A DNA stretch of 64,000 bases from Deltaproteobacteria bacterium (GTDB lineage: Bacteria; Bdellovibrionota; JACOXK01), in contig JACPKQ010000010.1 of assembly GCA_016186995.1 (NCBI GenBank), positions 41,245 to 105,244 of the forward strand, written 5' to 3'. The notes beneath the pieces are model-generated. The model saw nothing but the letters and a program-made list of their open reading frames with translations. It was not told the origin of the DNA and searched no databases. The position numbers and the translations under genes are program-made. Shown piece after piece: positions 18,801 to 27,191 of the stretch (position 1 is its first letter; each line of letters opens with the position of its first letter).

Positions 18801-19675
18801 GAGACCTAGAAGTTTCAAAAATAGAATATGAAAGATATTTGGATTGGAAAAGCAATATTATACCACTTACAAAAAAAGGAGAAATTAAAGTTTCAGGGGA
18901 AAATAAAGAACCCACGTTTAATTTTGATTTAAAAATAAAAAGTATTAGTGATCTTGAAGTTGAAAATAACCTTTTCCAACTTCAAGGAAGTGGTGTTTTT
19001 GAAATTAAGGGAAATAATTTAAACCCCGTTATCTTGGGGCATTTTGATACACAGAAAGGAAAAATCTTTTTTAAAGATCATACGTTTCAACTTGGGGAAA
19101 GCCAGCTTATTTTAAAAGACAAGACAAAAATAAACCCGTTTTTCTCATTTACTCTTTCGGGTGTGATAAGGGATTATCGCATCACTATTATTGGTCAGGG
19201 AGATTTAGTGAAATATAATATTCAACTTCAGTCAGATCCACCCTTGGCCCAAACAGATATTGTTTCTCTTCTTACACTTGGGGTTTTAACCGCCGAAATT
19301 CAGGGTGAAGAAGCATTAGGTACAACCTCTTTTGAAGCTGCGACGCTTATTTTAAGTCAGTTTCAGGAAAAAATAGCAGTGGTTGCTAGAAAGACACTGG
19401 GGGTTCAGTTTAGACTTGCTTCTTCTTATTCAGATACAAAACATGCTGTTCGTCCGAGGTTGTTTCTTTCGAAAGATCTTTCCGATCGTTTAGAATTGTC
19501 ATTTTCATCAACGTTAGATAGAGAGGGTATTTTTGAAGACAAACTTTTTAACTTAGAATGGCGTTTAAATAGAAGGCTTTCTCTTTTAGGGGTGTGGGAA
19601 GATGAAGGAAGTCAGGAAACAAATCAAGAATCTATTTTTGGATTAGATGTTAAATATAAATATGAATTTGAATAA
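15869..19675 (+). CDS. tamB: TamB/AsmA-like envelope protein (translocation and assembly module family)
   Basis: 1268 residues. One N-terminal membrane anchor (residues 3-22, IVSLFLVILILSFSSFVYL) is followed by an AsmA-like start and a long run of beta-rich repeats, predicted as a periplasm-spanning groove. The C-terminal TamB domain (about 1000-1268) includes DPPLAQTDIVSLLTLG and GTTSFEAATLILSQF. Family members bridge the inner and outer membranes and are implicated in phospholipid transport and autotransporter assembly. The next gene encodes an Omp85 protein and overlaps its end, the classic TamA-TamB pairing in reversed order. No truncation is seen. Confidence 0.92.
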   Translation: MKRIVSLFLVILILSFSSFVYLTKQPFFQQYLKRLVYEYAEKEFKRKIEFKTLSIGFLGPTIYSDEVSVSKKNESLFLKSIKARVSILALLKGQFKISSIYGYQGKFQSVLENNKGQGKPPDIFGSFLIPKFEFEKIDFEIKSQNSDEIFISNASIEGNQKSEVVFLKLNFPKINFKYKNLERTHLSLNVRGDVSPKRIYLKNFLLKENNNKLNLSGYYHFNKKQKLDIQFDSNFDVKSLHDILPQVKILSGHGRSVGSLKGILDAPVLQFSSQFESIFVGPQELKEAQFSFLLKDKVIQITNLESYKTVRGGVEIKLSDPLNVRGSLHLSQTPLENIYYLKELGILGKATGPVKFVIDGNQKYPAFLESDLLVEGFQSPVGQVVDIQNFQLSAKYSIGGEGLLVESGKINRGKTVWKIKKSQVGFGARPLHFEITSENYRWADFPLSPIKESFDAQGHVRVLFEGKTKDLKIESSFDLNNIKFLGLSCEGLQSKISFNKSILTILEAKAFQEDSFLSLNGQYDFIEKEFKNTKIHSNKVSVKDFIQAGVAIPFSLEGLFEVDLNVQGSLTRKNIFLEGEIKGRNTRILKESFEKVSISFSQKNGKTFLKKSQFSKGGGVLNISGVIFENNECLLDFKTENFVSQSFDFLSQYPFFISARVDFLGSLRGNIFNPKGKAKLHFSKSNLNGEALKNSTYEMSLENKSLNVKGEVFEGEASLTSQIKLDAPYFYKIHLQGKNFNFKPFYGLIRGFVSEGVGIIDGSILAEGSLESPLVNTLEVKINKFKINLPGYFLESKTPFQVSYKNNELEVGKVYFFGTETEFVFSGKKDKNGTLDFDGKGALNIAFLPLFVKEVERGSGLLNVSFSLKGSAENPLLLGYVRTENSSIRSRTLKQGISNLNLDIKLHNQEIIFEKAIFDLPRGKAKLGGNVLLSKIREPEFNISLELEKGRISFFEDLFSTMSGTLFLEGKSPFLIRGDLEVSKIEYERYLDWKSNIIPLTKKGEIKVSGENKEPTFNFDLKIKSISDLEVENNLFQLQGSGVFEIKGNNLNPVILGHFDTQKGKIFFKDHTFQLGESQLILKDKTKINPFFSFTLSGVIRDYRITIIGQGDLVKYNIQLQSDPPLAQTDIVSLLTLGVLTAEIQGEEALGTTSFEAATLILSQFQEKIAVVARKTLGVQFRLASSYSDTKHAVRPRLFLSKDLSDRLELSFSSTLDREGIFEDKLFNLEWRLNRRLSLLGVWEDEGSQETNQESIFGLDVKYKYEFE

Positions 19676-22193
19676 AAAAAACAATGTCATTCCAGCGAAG
19701 GCTGGAATCCAGTTTTTAAAAATTTTTATCTTTTTTATTTCTTTGCAGGTTTTTTCTGAGCCACAAGAACTTGTCAAAATAAATAAAATTAACTTTGAAG
19801 GGCTTCATGAATTTTCTGAAGTTATTACCCTCAAAAAAATAAACTTGAGTGAGTATTCTTATGTTGAAAGAGAAGAGATTGAAAAATATGGTAATAAAAT
19901 TAAAGAGCTTTATAAAAGAGAGGGTTTCTTAAAAGCAGTAGTAATCCCTCTTCTTAAAGAAGAGGGGAAAAATGAATTTAATCTTATTTTTAATATTCAA
20001 GAAAAGAACCGCAGTATTGTTCAAAGTATTTTTGTTGAAACAAATAATAAAAAAGAATTAGAAAGCCTTCTTTCTCTTGTTCAAGTAAAAAAAGGCGATT
20101 TTTTTATCTACTTTGAGTTAGAAAAAAATCTAGACATTTTTAAAAATGCACTTTACGAGAAGGGTTATGAAGAAATTGAGGATTTAAGTTTTGGGTATAT
20201 TCAATCTGATAAAGATCCTTATGTTGATGTTAAATTTATTGTTAAAACAGGCCCTAAGTATATTTATCATTTTGAAGATAATGAGACTTTTAAAAACAAA
20301 GAAATTTTAAATTTAAAAAAAGAGCAAAATTGGACGCCTGAAGATTTTGCTGACAAAATTGTCGAGTTTTACAAAAAGTCAGGGTTTCATTTTAGCAAAG
20401 TCTATTTTTCTCTTAAAGAAGATATATCTCAAAAAGAAAAAAATCTGTTCTATAAAATTGAAGAAGGTCCTCTTGTTACAATTGAAGAGGTTTTTTTTCA
20501 CGGGGCCATTTTTAGAAACTCGCTCTTTTACAAAGAGTATTTATTTGAAAAATCTAAGGATTCTCTATCTGTAAAAGCCTTTTATAGAAAATCATTTGAA
20601 TCTGGATTGCCTGTTGTTATCGAATATTTAGGAAACCAAGGATTTTTAAAGGCTCGTATCGATCGTACCCAGTATGATTTTTCTGGAGACAATAAAAAAG
20701 TTAAAATTCATGTTTATCTCTATGAAGGCCATCAAGTTAAAATCTCTAAAATACAGATTCAAGGTATTAAAAAACGTCCCTTAAGTGAAATTATTGATGT
20801 TTTGGGTGTAAAAGAAGGAGATGCATTTAATTTATCTTTTTTGGAAAGGTCTTTAACAAGGCTTAAAAGTTATTATCGTGAATTGGGGTTTTACTACTTT
20901 TCTTTGACAAGTGAAGAAAAAATAATTTTTGCAACCCCAACAAATATCATTCTTGATTTACATTTTAGAGAAGGTCCTCTTGTTACAGTTCGCGAGATCG
21001 AAGTAAAAAACAACCACAGAACTAAATCAAAAGTTATTAGAAGAGAACTCACCTTTAAAAAAGAAGATATTTTGAGATCTTCTTCTCTTTTTGAATCAGA
21101 AAATAAACTTTTACGCTTGGGGCTTTTTCAATTTGTAAATATTTTTGTTGAAAATGAAGGGACTCAAGACGCATCTAAAAATATTGTTGTTGAGGTTCAA
21201 GAAAGAAAATCTGGACTTTTTGAATTTGGCGGTGGAATTAAAACAGAGGAAGGTTTTCAGGCTTTTTCAGGCATTTTTTATAAAAACTTAGGTGGGTGGA
21301 ACAGAACCCTTTCTTTCCACGGAGATTTTAATAGAAAAATTGAGAACCCACAGTTTATTGAAAGAGAAATCAATTTTGGAGCTCAAGAACCTTATCTTTT
21401 TGGAGTTCCCTTTATTATGAGATTGAATGCCCTTAATAAGAAAAAAGATAAAAGAGCTTACGATGTGCATACTTGGGAGGGTATTGTTAGTTTTGAATCT
21501 AAAGTGTGGGATACTTTTCGAATGCTTTTTGAATACCATTTTTCTTTTAGAGATATTTTTAATACACTTAATCCTGCTGATGAAGAAAAAAAATTACTTG
21601 GAGTTATAAAACCCGCATTTTACTTGGACTATAGAAATAACGCTCTTAACCCCTCTAGGGGCACTTTCCATTCTTTTGGGATAGAGTATGCAAGCCCTCT
21701 TCTTGGATCAGATGACAAAAATCATTTTTATAAATTACTTGCTTCAACAAACTGGTATCTTCCCTTTGATCAAGAAGAAAATGTTGTTGTTGCTTTAGCT
21801 TTAAGGGGTGGTTTTGCCCAAAGTCTTTTAACGGGTTCGGGTATTCCTGCTGACCAAAGATTTTATTTAGGAGGGAGATCCACTATTAGAGGTTTTGAAG
21901 AAGATGAGCTGGGTGTTATTAGTACGACAAAAGAAATTACACAAACCTATTTTTTAAATTATAAAACTGAATTAAGATTTCCTCTATTTTGGAAAATAGG
22001 GGGAGCGATCTTTGTTGATGGGGGTAATGTTGCTTTTGGAGGACTTCGAGCGTTTTCTTCAAGAGAGGCTGCTGGTCTTGGAATTCGATATTTATCGCCT
22101 GTTGGACCTCTTTCTTTTGATGCTGGGTATAAATTAGATCGACAGCCCGGTGAATCAGCCTATCAAATCCATTTTTCAATTGGTGTTTTTTAA
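19647..22193 (+). CDS. Omp85-family outer-membrane assembly protein (BamA/TamA)
   Basis: Up to 848 residues. A hydrophobic signal segment (FLKIFIFFISLQVFS) precedes about six POTRA-like repeats (residues 40-490) and a beta-barrel with RFYLGGRSTIRGFEEDELG, the conserved Omp85 motif of strand L6. The last residue is Phe (SIGVF), as in a normal beta-signal. Starts at 19647 and 19662 are both possible; each overlaps tamB. Between the start and the signal core lies NVIPAKAGIQ, encoded by a complete palindromic repeat at 19685-19713, so the n-region was created or rebuilt by the repeat. Length and POTRA number suggest BamA; the pairing with tamB suggests TamA. Confidence 0.93.
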   Translation: MLNINMNLNKKNNVIPAKAGIQFLKIFIFFISLQVFSEPQELVKINKINFEGLHEFSEVITLKKINLSEYSYVEREEIEKYGNKIKELYKREGFLKAVVIPLLKEEGKNEFNLIFNIQEKNRSIVQSIFVETNNKKELESLLSLVQVKKGDFFIYFELEKNLDIFKNALYEKGYEEIEDLSFGYIQSDKDPYVDVKFIVKTGPKYIYHFEDNETFKNKEILNLKKEQNWTPEDFADKIVEFYKKSGFHFSKVYFSLKEDISQKEKNLFYKIEEGPLVTIEEVFFHGAIFRNSLFYKEYLFEKSKDSLSVKAFYRKSFESGLPVVIEYLGNQGFLKARIDRTQYDFSGDNKKVKIHVYLYEGHQVKISKIQIQGIKKRPLSEIIDVLGVKEGDAFNLSFLERSLTRLKSYYRELGFYYFSLTSEEKIIFATPTNIILDLHFREGPLVTVREIEVKNNHRTKSKVIRRELTFKKEDILRSSSLFESENKLLRLGLFQFVNIFVENEGTQDASKNIVVEVQERKSGLFEFGGGIKTEEGFQAFSGIFYKNLGGWNRTLSFHGDFNRKIENPQFIEREINFGAQEPYLFGVPFIMRLNALNKKKDKRAYDVHTWEGIVSFESKVWDTFRMLFEYHFSFRDIFNTLNPADEEKKLLGVIKPAFYLDYRNNALNPSRGTFHSFGIEYASPLLGSDDKNHFYKLLASTNWYLPFDQEENVVVALALRGGFAQSLLTGSGIPADQRFYLGGRSTIRGFEEDELGVISTTKEITQTYFLNYKTELRFPLFWKIGGAIFVDGGNVAFGGLRAFSSREAAGLGIRYLSPVGPLSFDAGYKLDRQPGESAYQIHFSIGVF
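19685..19713 (+). repeat. Palindromic repeat inside the Omp85 signal-peptide region
   Basis: TGTCATTCCAGCGAAGG followed by CTGGAATCCAGT, with an 8-bp stem ATTCCAGC/GCTGGAAT. It is in frame with the BamA/TamA reading frame, encoding VIPAKAGIQ, and lies 9 nt after the tamB stop. Confidence 0.9.
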
Positions 22194-22196
22194 TAG

Positions 22197-23513
22197 CTAG
22201 CACCTCTCAACAGAAATAAATCTTGCTATAAAAAAGCCATCGGGACCTGCTAATAAAGGTGTTGAAAGAAAGCACCCATTCATATCGATAAAAGCGTGGC
22301 AGGGTTTTGGTAGAAAATCTTTTAAGTTTTGAAGCTTGAGTGTTGGATATTTTTTTAAGGTATCTTCAACAAAATCTAAAGTTTCTTCTTTTGAAAAAGT
22401 ACAAACAGCATAAACAAACACCCCTCCTTTTTTCAGAAAGGGCAAAAGATTGTCTCTTATCTTTTTCTGTAACTCGGCCAACTTTTCAATATCTTCTGGT
22501 TTTTGACGCCATTTGATTTCAGGGTGGTGACGTATAATACCCCACCCTGAGCAAGGAGCGTCTAAAAGAATTTTCTCAACTTTGGGTAATAGATCCCCGC
22601 CTTTGCTGGGAGGATAATTATAAAGATCTTTTTTTTGGAATTGAACATTTTTTATGTGAAGACGTTCCATGTTCTCTTTCATTTTTAGACTTTCCTTTTT
22701 GTCTATTGAAAGAATAGTTCCTTTATTTCCCATCATTTGTGAAATATGAGCTGTTTTAACGCCAGGAGAAGCACAAGCATCTATAATCGTTTCATGAGAT
22801 TTTGGATCTAAAGCTAAAGCAACAAGCTGAGAGGCTTCGTTTTGAATAACTAAGTTACCACTTTTAAATTCTGAAAGTTTTAAAAAAGAAATATTTTCTT
22901 GGGTTGTAAAGCTATTTTGGGCCCAAACACCTTCTTTAAGAGAGGGGAGTTTTTTTAAAAGATTGTTTTTTATATTTTGAAATGAATTCTCAAACGAGTG
23001 GATTCTAAAAGTTAAAACAGGGTGCTCATTGTTTATTTTAGAAAGTTCTAATGTTTTTTCAAAATCAAATAATTTATTCCACTTCTCAGTAAGCCAGAGG
23101 GGATGCGAGCATTGTATGCTTATTTCTTCGAGAAAAGAGGGTTTTTTTTGAAATGATTTTTTTTCAAGTTTAGATAGTTTTCTTAAAACAGCATTAATAA
23201 ACCCGCGCTCTTCTTTGGTTTTAGCTAGAGAAACAGTTTCTGAAAGTGCTGCATATTGGGGAACCTTATCAATAAAATAAAGTTGGTAAATCCCCATTCT
23301 TAAAATATTTAAAATATTTTTTTTAGGTTTTTTTCTAGTGAATTGACCAATGATAAAGTCTATAAAAGATTTATTTCTAATAACACCCCAAAAAACTTCT
23401 TTAGCAAAGCGGCGATCTTTATCTAAAGTGATTCTATCGAAGTTAGAGATAATTGAAAAATCTTTCTCAAATTGATTGAGGGCTGAGTTTATAATACTTC
23501 GTCCAGTTTTCAT
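22197..23513 (-). CDS. rsmB: 16S rRNA m5C methyltransferase RsmB (Sun family)
   Basis: 438 residues from ATG at 23513; a TTG at 23567 would add 18 residues and overlap lapA. The N-terminal NusB-like RNA-binding domain (about 1-140, KEVFWGVIRNKSF, MGIYQLYFI) is joined to a Rossmann methyltransferase. IDACASPGVKTAHISQ is the SAM site, LLDAPCSGWG carries the motif IV cysteine and VYAVCTFSKEE the motif VI cysteine. It modifies the small-subunit rRNA at the position equivalent to C967 of E. coli. It is the last gene of the rpsA-side block, converging with the Omp85 gene with a 3-nt gap. The ATG lies in a sequence resembling a decayed palindromic repeat. Confidence 0.94.
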   Translation of the reverse strand: MKTGRSIINSALNQFEKDFSIISNFDRITLDKDRRFAKEVFWGVIRNKSFIDFIIGQFTRKKPKKNILNILRMGIYQLYFIDKVPQYAALSETVSLAKTKEERGFINAVLRKLSKLEKKSFQKKPSFLEEISIQCSHPLWLTEKWNKLFDFEKTLELSKINNEHPVLTFRIHSFENSFQNIKNNLLKKLPSLKEGVWAQNSFTTQENISFLKLSEFKSGNLVIQNEASQLVALALDPKSHETIIDACASPGVKTAHISQMMGNKGTILSIDKKESLKMKENMERLHIKNVQFQKKDLYNYPPSKGGDLLPKVEKILLDAPCSGWGIIRHHPEIKWRQKPEDIEKLAELQKKIRDNLLPFLKKGGVFVYAVCTFSKEETLDFVEDTLKKYPTLKLQNLKDFLPKPCHAFIDMNGCFLSTPLLAGPDGFFIARFISVERC

Positions 23514-23532
23514 GGGAATGACTTTGTTGTTA

Positions 23533-23961
23533 TCAGAGAATTTCTTCAGATTCTTGAGGAGTGTCAAAATCTTCTACTTCTTCATATTGAGCCTCTTCGT
23601 AAGAGGCATCTTCATTTTGGGGCGCTTCTACTTCTTCTTCTGTGTATTCTTCTTCCTCCTCTTCAATTTCTTGGGAAGCGGAAAAACTTCCACGTTTTTT
23701 GCATTGTTTTTTAAGCTTTCTTATTTCCCATTGCATTTTCATCATTTCAGAAAAGCAGACAAAAATGGAAAGAATGGATCCAGCTAAGAAAGAGCCCATA
23801 ACTACAATCCAAAGAGGCACTTGAAGATGGACAGCATATTTTTTTGAAAACCCAAGCAAAGCAATAGTTACTTCTTGGATATTTTCTGTGCCAAACATAA
23901 TCCCTAAAGAGAGAAGACACAGGAAAAGCATGAAATAAAGAAGTAATCTTATTGCCCGCAT
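23533..23961 (-). CDS. LapA-domain (DUF1049) inner-membrane protein with acidic tail
   Basis: 142 residues. Two membrane segments (residues 5-24 and 47-70) flank a short periplasmic part, the layout of LapA/DUF1049 proteins. A basic juxtamembrane helix (WEIRKLKKQCKK) follows, then an unusually acidic, glutamate-rich tail of about 50 residues (EEEEEYTEEEVEA). In E. coli the homologue LapA works with LapB in LPS control, but the acidic extension is not part of that family. It overlaps the HIT gene by 13 nt and is followed by rsmB. The family call rests on topology and length and is moderate. Confidence 0.7.
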   Translation of the reverse strand: MRAIRLLLYFMLFLCLLSLGIMFGTENIQEVTIALLGFSKKYAVHLQVPLWIVVMGSFLAGSILSIFVCFSEMMKMQWEIRKLKKQCKKRGSFSASQEIEEEEEEYTEEEVEAPQNEDASYEEAQYEEVEDFDTPQESEEIL

Positions 23962-24443
23962 ATTATTTTTTTAAGCGCCTCAAATTTAGGTAAAAGGGAA
24001 CTGTGCACTTCTGTAAGGTCTGCCGATAAAACCTTGGTTTCTCCAATAACAGGCATGAAATTACCATCACCCATCCATCGAGGAACAACATGGAAATGAA
24101 GGTGGTCTTCAATACCAGCACCTGCAGCACGACCTAAATTAAGTCCTATATTAAATCCCATAGAGTTCATGGCTTCTTTAAGAATACTTGTACTTTTCTG
24201 TAACAGCAAGCCTATCCTATTCATCTCATTGGGGGCCAATTCTTCTAGAGAGGCTTTGTGGGTATTGGGGCAAATAAGTATATGCCCGTTGGTATAAGGG
24301 TACTTATTGAGAACAACAAAGCATAAATCATCTTGGTAAAGAAGGGTGTGATTCTCTTTTAAAACATTACAGAGAATACATCCATTTTTCTTTTTATCGC
24401 TTTTAATATATTTAAGTCTCCAAGGAGCCCATATTCTATCCAT
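23949..24443 (-). CDS. HIT-family nucleotide hydrolase or phosphorylase
   Basis: 164 residues. The histidine triad DHLHFHVVPR (near residues 110-119) is complete, and an N-terminal CILC pair suggests a zinc-binding HIT subtype like mycobacterial AP4A phosphorylase. MDRIWAPWRLKYI at the start is typical of this group. Substrates in the family include Ap4A and adenosine phosphoramidates; the exact one is unknown. It begins one nt after the sppA stop and overlaps lapA. It is soluble and cytoplasmic. Confidence 0.93.
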   Translation of the reverse strand: MDRIWAPWRLKYIKSDKKKNGCILCNVLKENHTLLYQDDLCFVVLNKYPYTNGHILICPNTHKASLEELAPNEMNRIGLLLQKSTSILKEAMNSMGFNIGLNLGRAAGAGIEDHLHFHVVPRWMGDGNFMPVIGETKVLSADLTEVHSSLLPKFEALKKIICGQ

Positions 24444-24444
24444 A

Positions 24445-25347
24445 TTAATACATCCATGCGGGAAGAGTTTTTGTATAAAGGAAAAGTCTTGAAGTTATGT
24501 TTTCTACAAGGTTCTCCGACTCTAAAATATAGCTTAAAAGAGAATGCTTTTTCTTTTTTGGGTAAATAACATGGGGTTTTCCTGTAATACCGGCTAACTT
24601 TTGTGCTTCATAAACAGCATCTTCTAAAGTGCCCAAAGAATCAACAAGCCCCACTTGGTGGGCTTGTTCTCCTGTCATCACCCTTCCATCTGCAACTTCA
24701 GAAAGCTTTTGTTCATCTATTTTTTCTTTTCTGGATTCTAGAACAGTGTTTTTGAATTGCTGATAAATATTTTCAATCATATCTTGTAGAAGTTTCTTTT
24801 CTTCGGAAGACATTTCTCTGTTAGGAGAACCAACGTTTTTAAACTTTCCACTTGTGAGAGTATAAGGTTTTATTTTCGCCCACTTGTAAAATTCTTCAAG
24901 ATTAGCAAAATCCATTTTAACTCCAATACTTGCTGTAAGAGTACCAGGGCTTGCTACAATGGTATCTGCGGCACAGGCAATATAATATCCCCCACTTGCT
25001 GCAATAGTTTCCATGGAGGCTACCACAAATTTTAAATTGTCTTCTTTAAGGCGCTTAAGTTCACGGTAAATTTCCTGAGAGGGAGCTACAAGCCCTCCAG
25101 GAGAATTAATGCGAATAATAACGGCTTTAATATTTTTATTTTCTTTAATATTCCTAATTTTTTCTAAAATTTCTTCGCTTTCAGTAATAATCCCTTCTAC
25201 TTTAAGAATAGCAATGCTGTTGGGCCGAGCCCCTGCATAATCTGTTTCTTCGGATAAGAAGGATGTGAACAAAAATTTTATAAGAAGAAAAAAAGAAACG
25301 AGAAGAACACAAACAACAATCCACTTTCTTTTTTTTGGGTTTGCCAC
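24445..25347 (-). CDS. sppA: Signal peptide peptidase SppA, short (36K) type
   Basis: 300 residues with one N-terminal membrane anchor (residues 9-27). The ClpP-like serine-protease fold has IIRINSPGG as oxyanion region, catalytic Ser near residue 118 in AASGGYYIA and general-base Lys near 167 in SGKFKNVGSP. This is the Ser-Lys dyad arrangement of the Bacillus-type single-domain enzyme. It degrades cleaved signal peptides in the membrane. The start is GTG at 25347, with no clear Shine-Dalgarno sequence. It follows rpsA by 55 nt and precedes the HIT gene by one nt. Confidence 0.95.
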   Translation of the reverse strand: MANPKKRKWIVVCVLLVSFFLLIKFLFTSFLSEETDYAGARPNSIAILKVEGIITESEEILEKIRNIKENKNIKAVIIRINSPGGLVAPSQEIYRELKRLKEDNLKFVVASMETIAASGGYYIACAADTIVASPGTLTASIGVKMDFANLEEFYKWAKIKPYTLTSGKFKNVGSPNREMSSEEKKLLQDMIENIYQQFKNTVLESRKEKIDEQKLSEVADGRVMTGEQAHQVGLVDSLGTLEDAVYEAQKLAGITGKPHVIYPKKKKHSLLSYILESENLVENITSRLFLYTKTLPAWMY

Positions 25348-25402
25348 AATGGTTTTATTATAGATTTTTTTGGAATTAAAGACAATAGGAGAAGCCTAAA
25401 AC

Positions 25403-27112
25403 CTATTTTTCTTTTTTTCCTTTTTTCTTTTCTTTTTTAAAGATGTCGCCCAAAGTTGCTTTGGAGCCAGGTTGTTCTGACAGATATTTATCAAAGTCTT
25501 CCTCGTGAAGAGCCTTTATACTTACAGCTATTTTTCTTTCAGTAAGATCAAGGTTAATAACTTTGCCTTCAAGGGTGTCCCCTTCTTTGAGAAGATCTTT
25601 AGGGTTTTCATCCTTATCTTTGCCCGAAACAAGCTCCCCACTTCGAACTAAAGCCTCAACACCGTCTGGAAACTCAATAAAAACGCCAAAATCAGTTATT
25701 TTAACAACCGTACCTTTGACTTTTGTTCCAACAGCATATTGCTCGCTAGCTTCTTGCCATGGATCTTGAGTGAGTTGTTTAACCCCTAATGAAAACTTCT
25801 CATGGAACTTATCAACATTAAGAACAACAGCTTCAACTTCTTGATCTTTTGCGTAAAGATCTTGAGGTACAGCCATTTTTTTTGTCCAAGAAAGATCAGA
25901 GACATGGATAAGACCATCAACAGGTGAATCAGGAACCCCCACAAAAATTCCAAAATCAGTTATATTTTTAACTTTGCATTTAACTTTAATACCCGGTGTA
26001 TATTTTTCTTCTAAAATATCCCATGGGTTAGGTTCTAATTGTTTGAGTCCTAGAGATATACGTCTACTATCCGGATCTATATCAAGAACAATACTTTCAA
26101 CCTCGTCATCTAGTTTCAAGGTTTGGGATGGATGGGTAATTTTTTTTGTCCAAGACATTTCAGAAACGTGAACAAGTCCTTCAATACCAGGAGAGAGTTC
26201 GATAAAGGCACCATAATTAGTGAGACTGACAACTTTTCCTTTCACTTTTTGGCCTACATTAAATTGGTCTTCTACTTTCTCCCAAGGATCTTCACTGATT
26301 TGTTTAAGTCCCAAAGATACTCTTTCTCGATCTGGATCATATTTGAGAACCTTAACGTCAATGGAATCCCCAACCTTGCATATTTCACCTGGATGTTCAA
26401 CGCGTCCCCATGACATATCAGTGACGTGGAGTAAACCGTCAATACCACCCAAATCTACAAAAGCACCGTATTCAGTAATATTTTTGACAACCCCTTTAAC
26501 AACTTGTCCTTCTTCAATGTTTTCAAGAACTTTTTGTTTTATAGAATCTCTTTCATTTTCTAAAAGAGCACGCCTAGAAAGAACAATGTTTCCTCTTTTT
26601 TTATTAAATTTTATAATTTTAAACTGAAATTTTTTACCAACATAAGGATCTAAATTTTTTGGTGGGCGTAAATCTACTTGTGAACTGGGTAAAAAGGCTT
26701 GTACGCCGATATCAACAGTAAGCCCACCCTTTACTTTTTTAATAACTTTTCCTTCTATAATAGAATTTTCTTCACAGACTTTGCTAATATCGTCCCAGGC
26801 TTTAAGAGATTTTGCTTTATCTTTTGATATTTGGACGGTACCTGATTCATCATCAATTCTTGCAATGTAAACTTCAATTTGCTGACCTACTTCTAAATTT
26901 TGAGCTTCTTCCCCAAATTCTGTTCTATCTAGATAACCCTCTGATTTAAATCCGACATCGACGAGAATAGCTTTTGGGGTAATTTCAAGGATGGTGCCTT
27001 TAACAACTTGTCCTTCATTAAGTTCAACTTTTTTAAAACTTTCTTCTAGTAATTGTGCAAATTCCTTGCGTGTGTTGTTTGTGTCACCACTCATATTTAA
27101 GTTCTCAGACAT
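25403..27112 (-). CDS. rpsA: 30S ribosomal protein S1
   Basis: 569 residues with six S1 RNA-binding domains in tandem. The last four have the regular signature GAFVDLGGIDGLLHVTDMSW and its variants about every 85 residues, and the first two are the divergent ribosome-docking domains. The C-terminus is lysine-rich (KKEKKKGKKEK). S1 captures mRNA on the 30S subunit, chiefly by binding 5' leaders. That is relevant here because many genes seem to lack leaders. rpsA itself has an SD-like purine run and a leader, with a perfect TTGACA -35 upstream. Confidence 0.98.
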   Translation of the reverse strand: MSENLNMSGDTNNTRKEFAQLLEESFKKVELNEGQVVKGTILEITPKAILVDVGFKSEGYLDRTEFGEEAQNLEVGQQIEVYIARIDDESGTVQISKDKAKSLKAWDDISKVCEENSIIEGKVIKKVKGGLTVDIGVQAFLPSSQVDLRPPKNLDPYVGKKFQFKIIKFNKKRGNIVLSRRALLENERDSIKQKVLENIEEGQVVKGVVKNITEYGAFVDLGGIDGLLHVTDMSWGRVEHPGEICKVGDSIDVKVLKYDPDRERVSLGLKQISEDPWEKVEDQFNVGQKVKGKVVSLTNYGAFIELSPGIEGLVHVSEMSWTKKITHPSQTLKLDDEVESIVLDIDPDSRRISLGLKQLEPNPWDILEEKYTPGIKVKCKVKNITDFGIFVGVPDSPVDGLIHVSDLSWTKKMAVPQDLYAKDQEVEAVVLNVDKFHEKFSLGVKQLTQDPWQEASEQYAVGTKVKGTVVKITDFGVFIEFPDGVEALVRSGELVSGKDKDENPKDLLKEGDTLEGKVINLDLTERKIAVSIKALHEEDFDKYLSEQPGSKATLGDIFKKEKKKGKKEK

Positions 27113-27147
27113 TCACTGAGGTACCCCCTTTTGGTTAAGATAGAACA

Positions 27148-27177
27148 CTCTTACTAAAGTAACCTTCTTATTGTCAA
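27148..27177 (-). promoter_or_regulatory. Possible promoter of rpsA
   Basis: A perfect TTGACA lies on the minus strand at 27172-27177, but the expected -10 position has only a weak match (GTAAGA or TAAGAG). An AAGGGGG run upstream of the ATG may serve as the Shine-Dalgarno site, with a longer leader than at neighbouring genes. Confidence 0.45.
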
Positions 27178-27191
27178 GCTACGGCCGTTCG

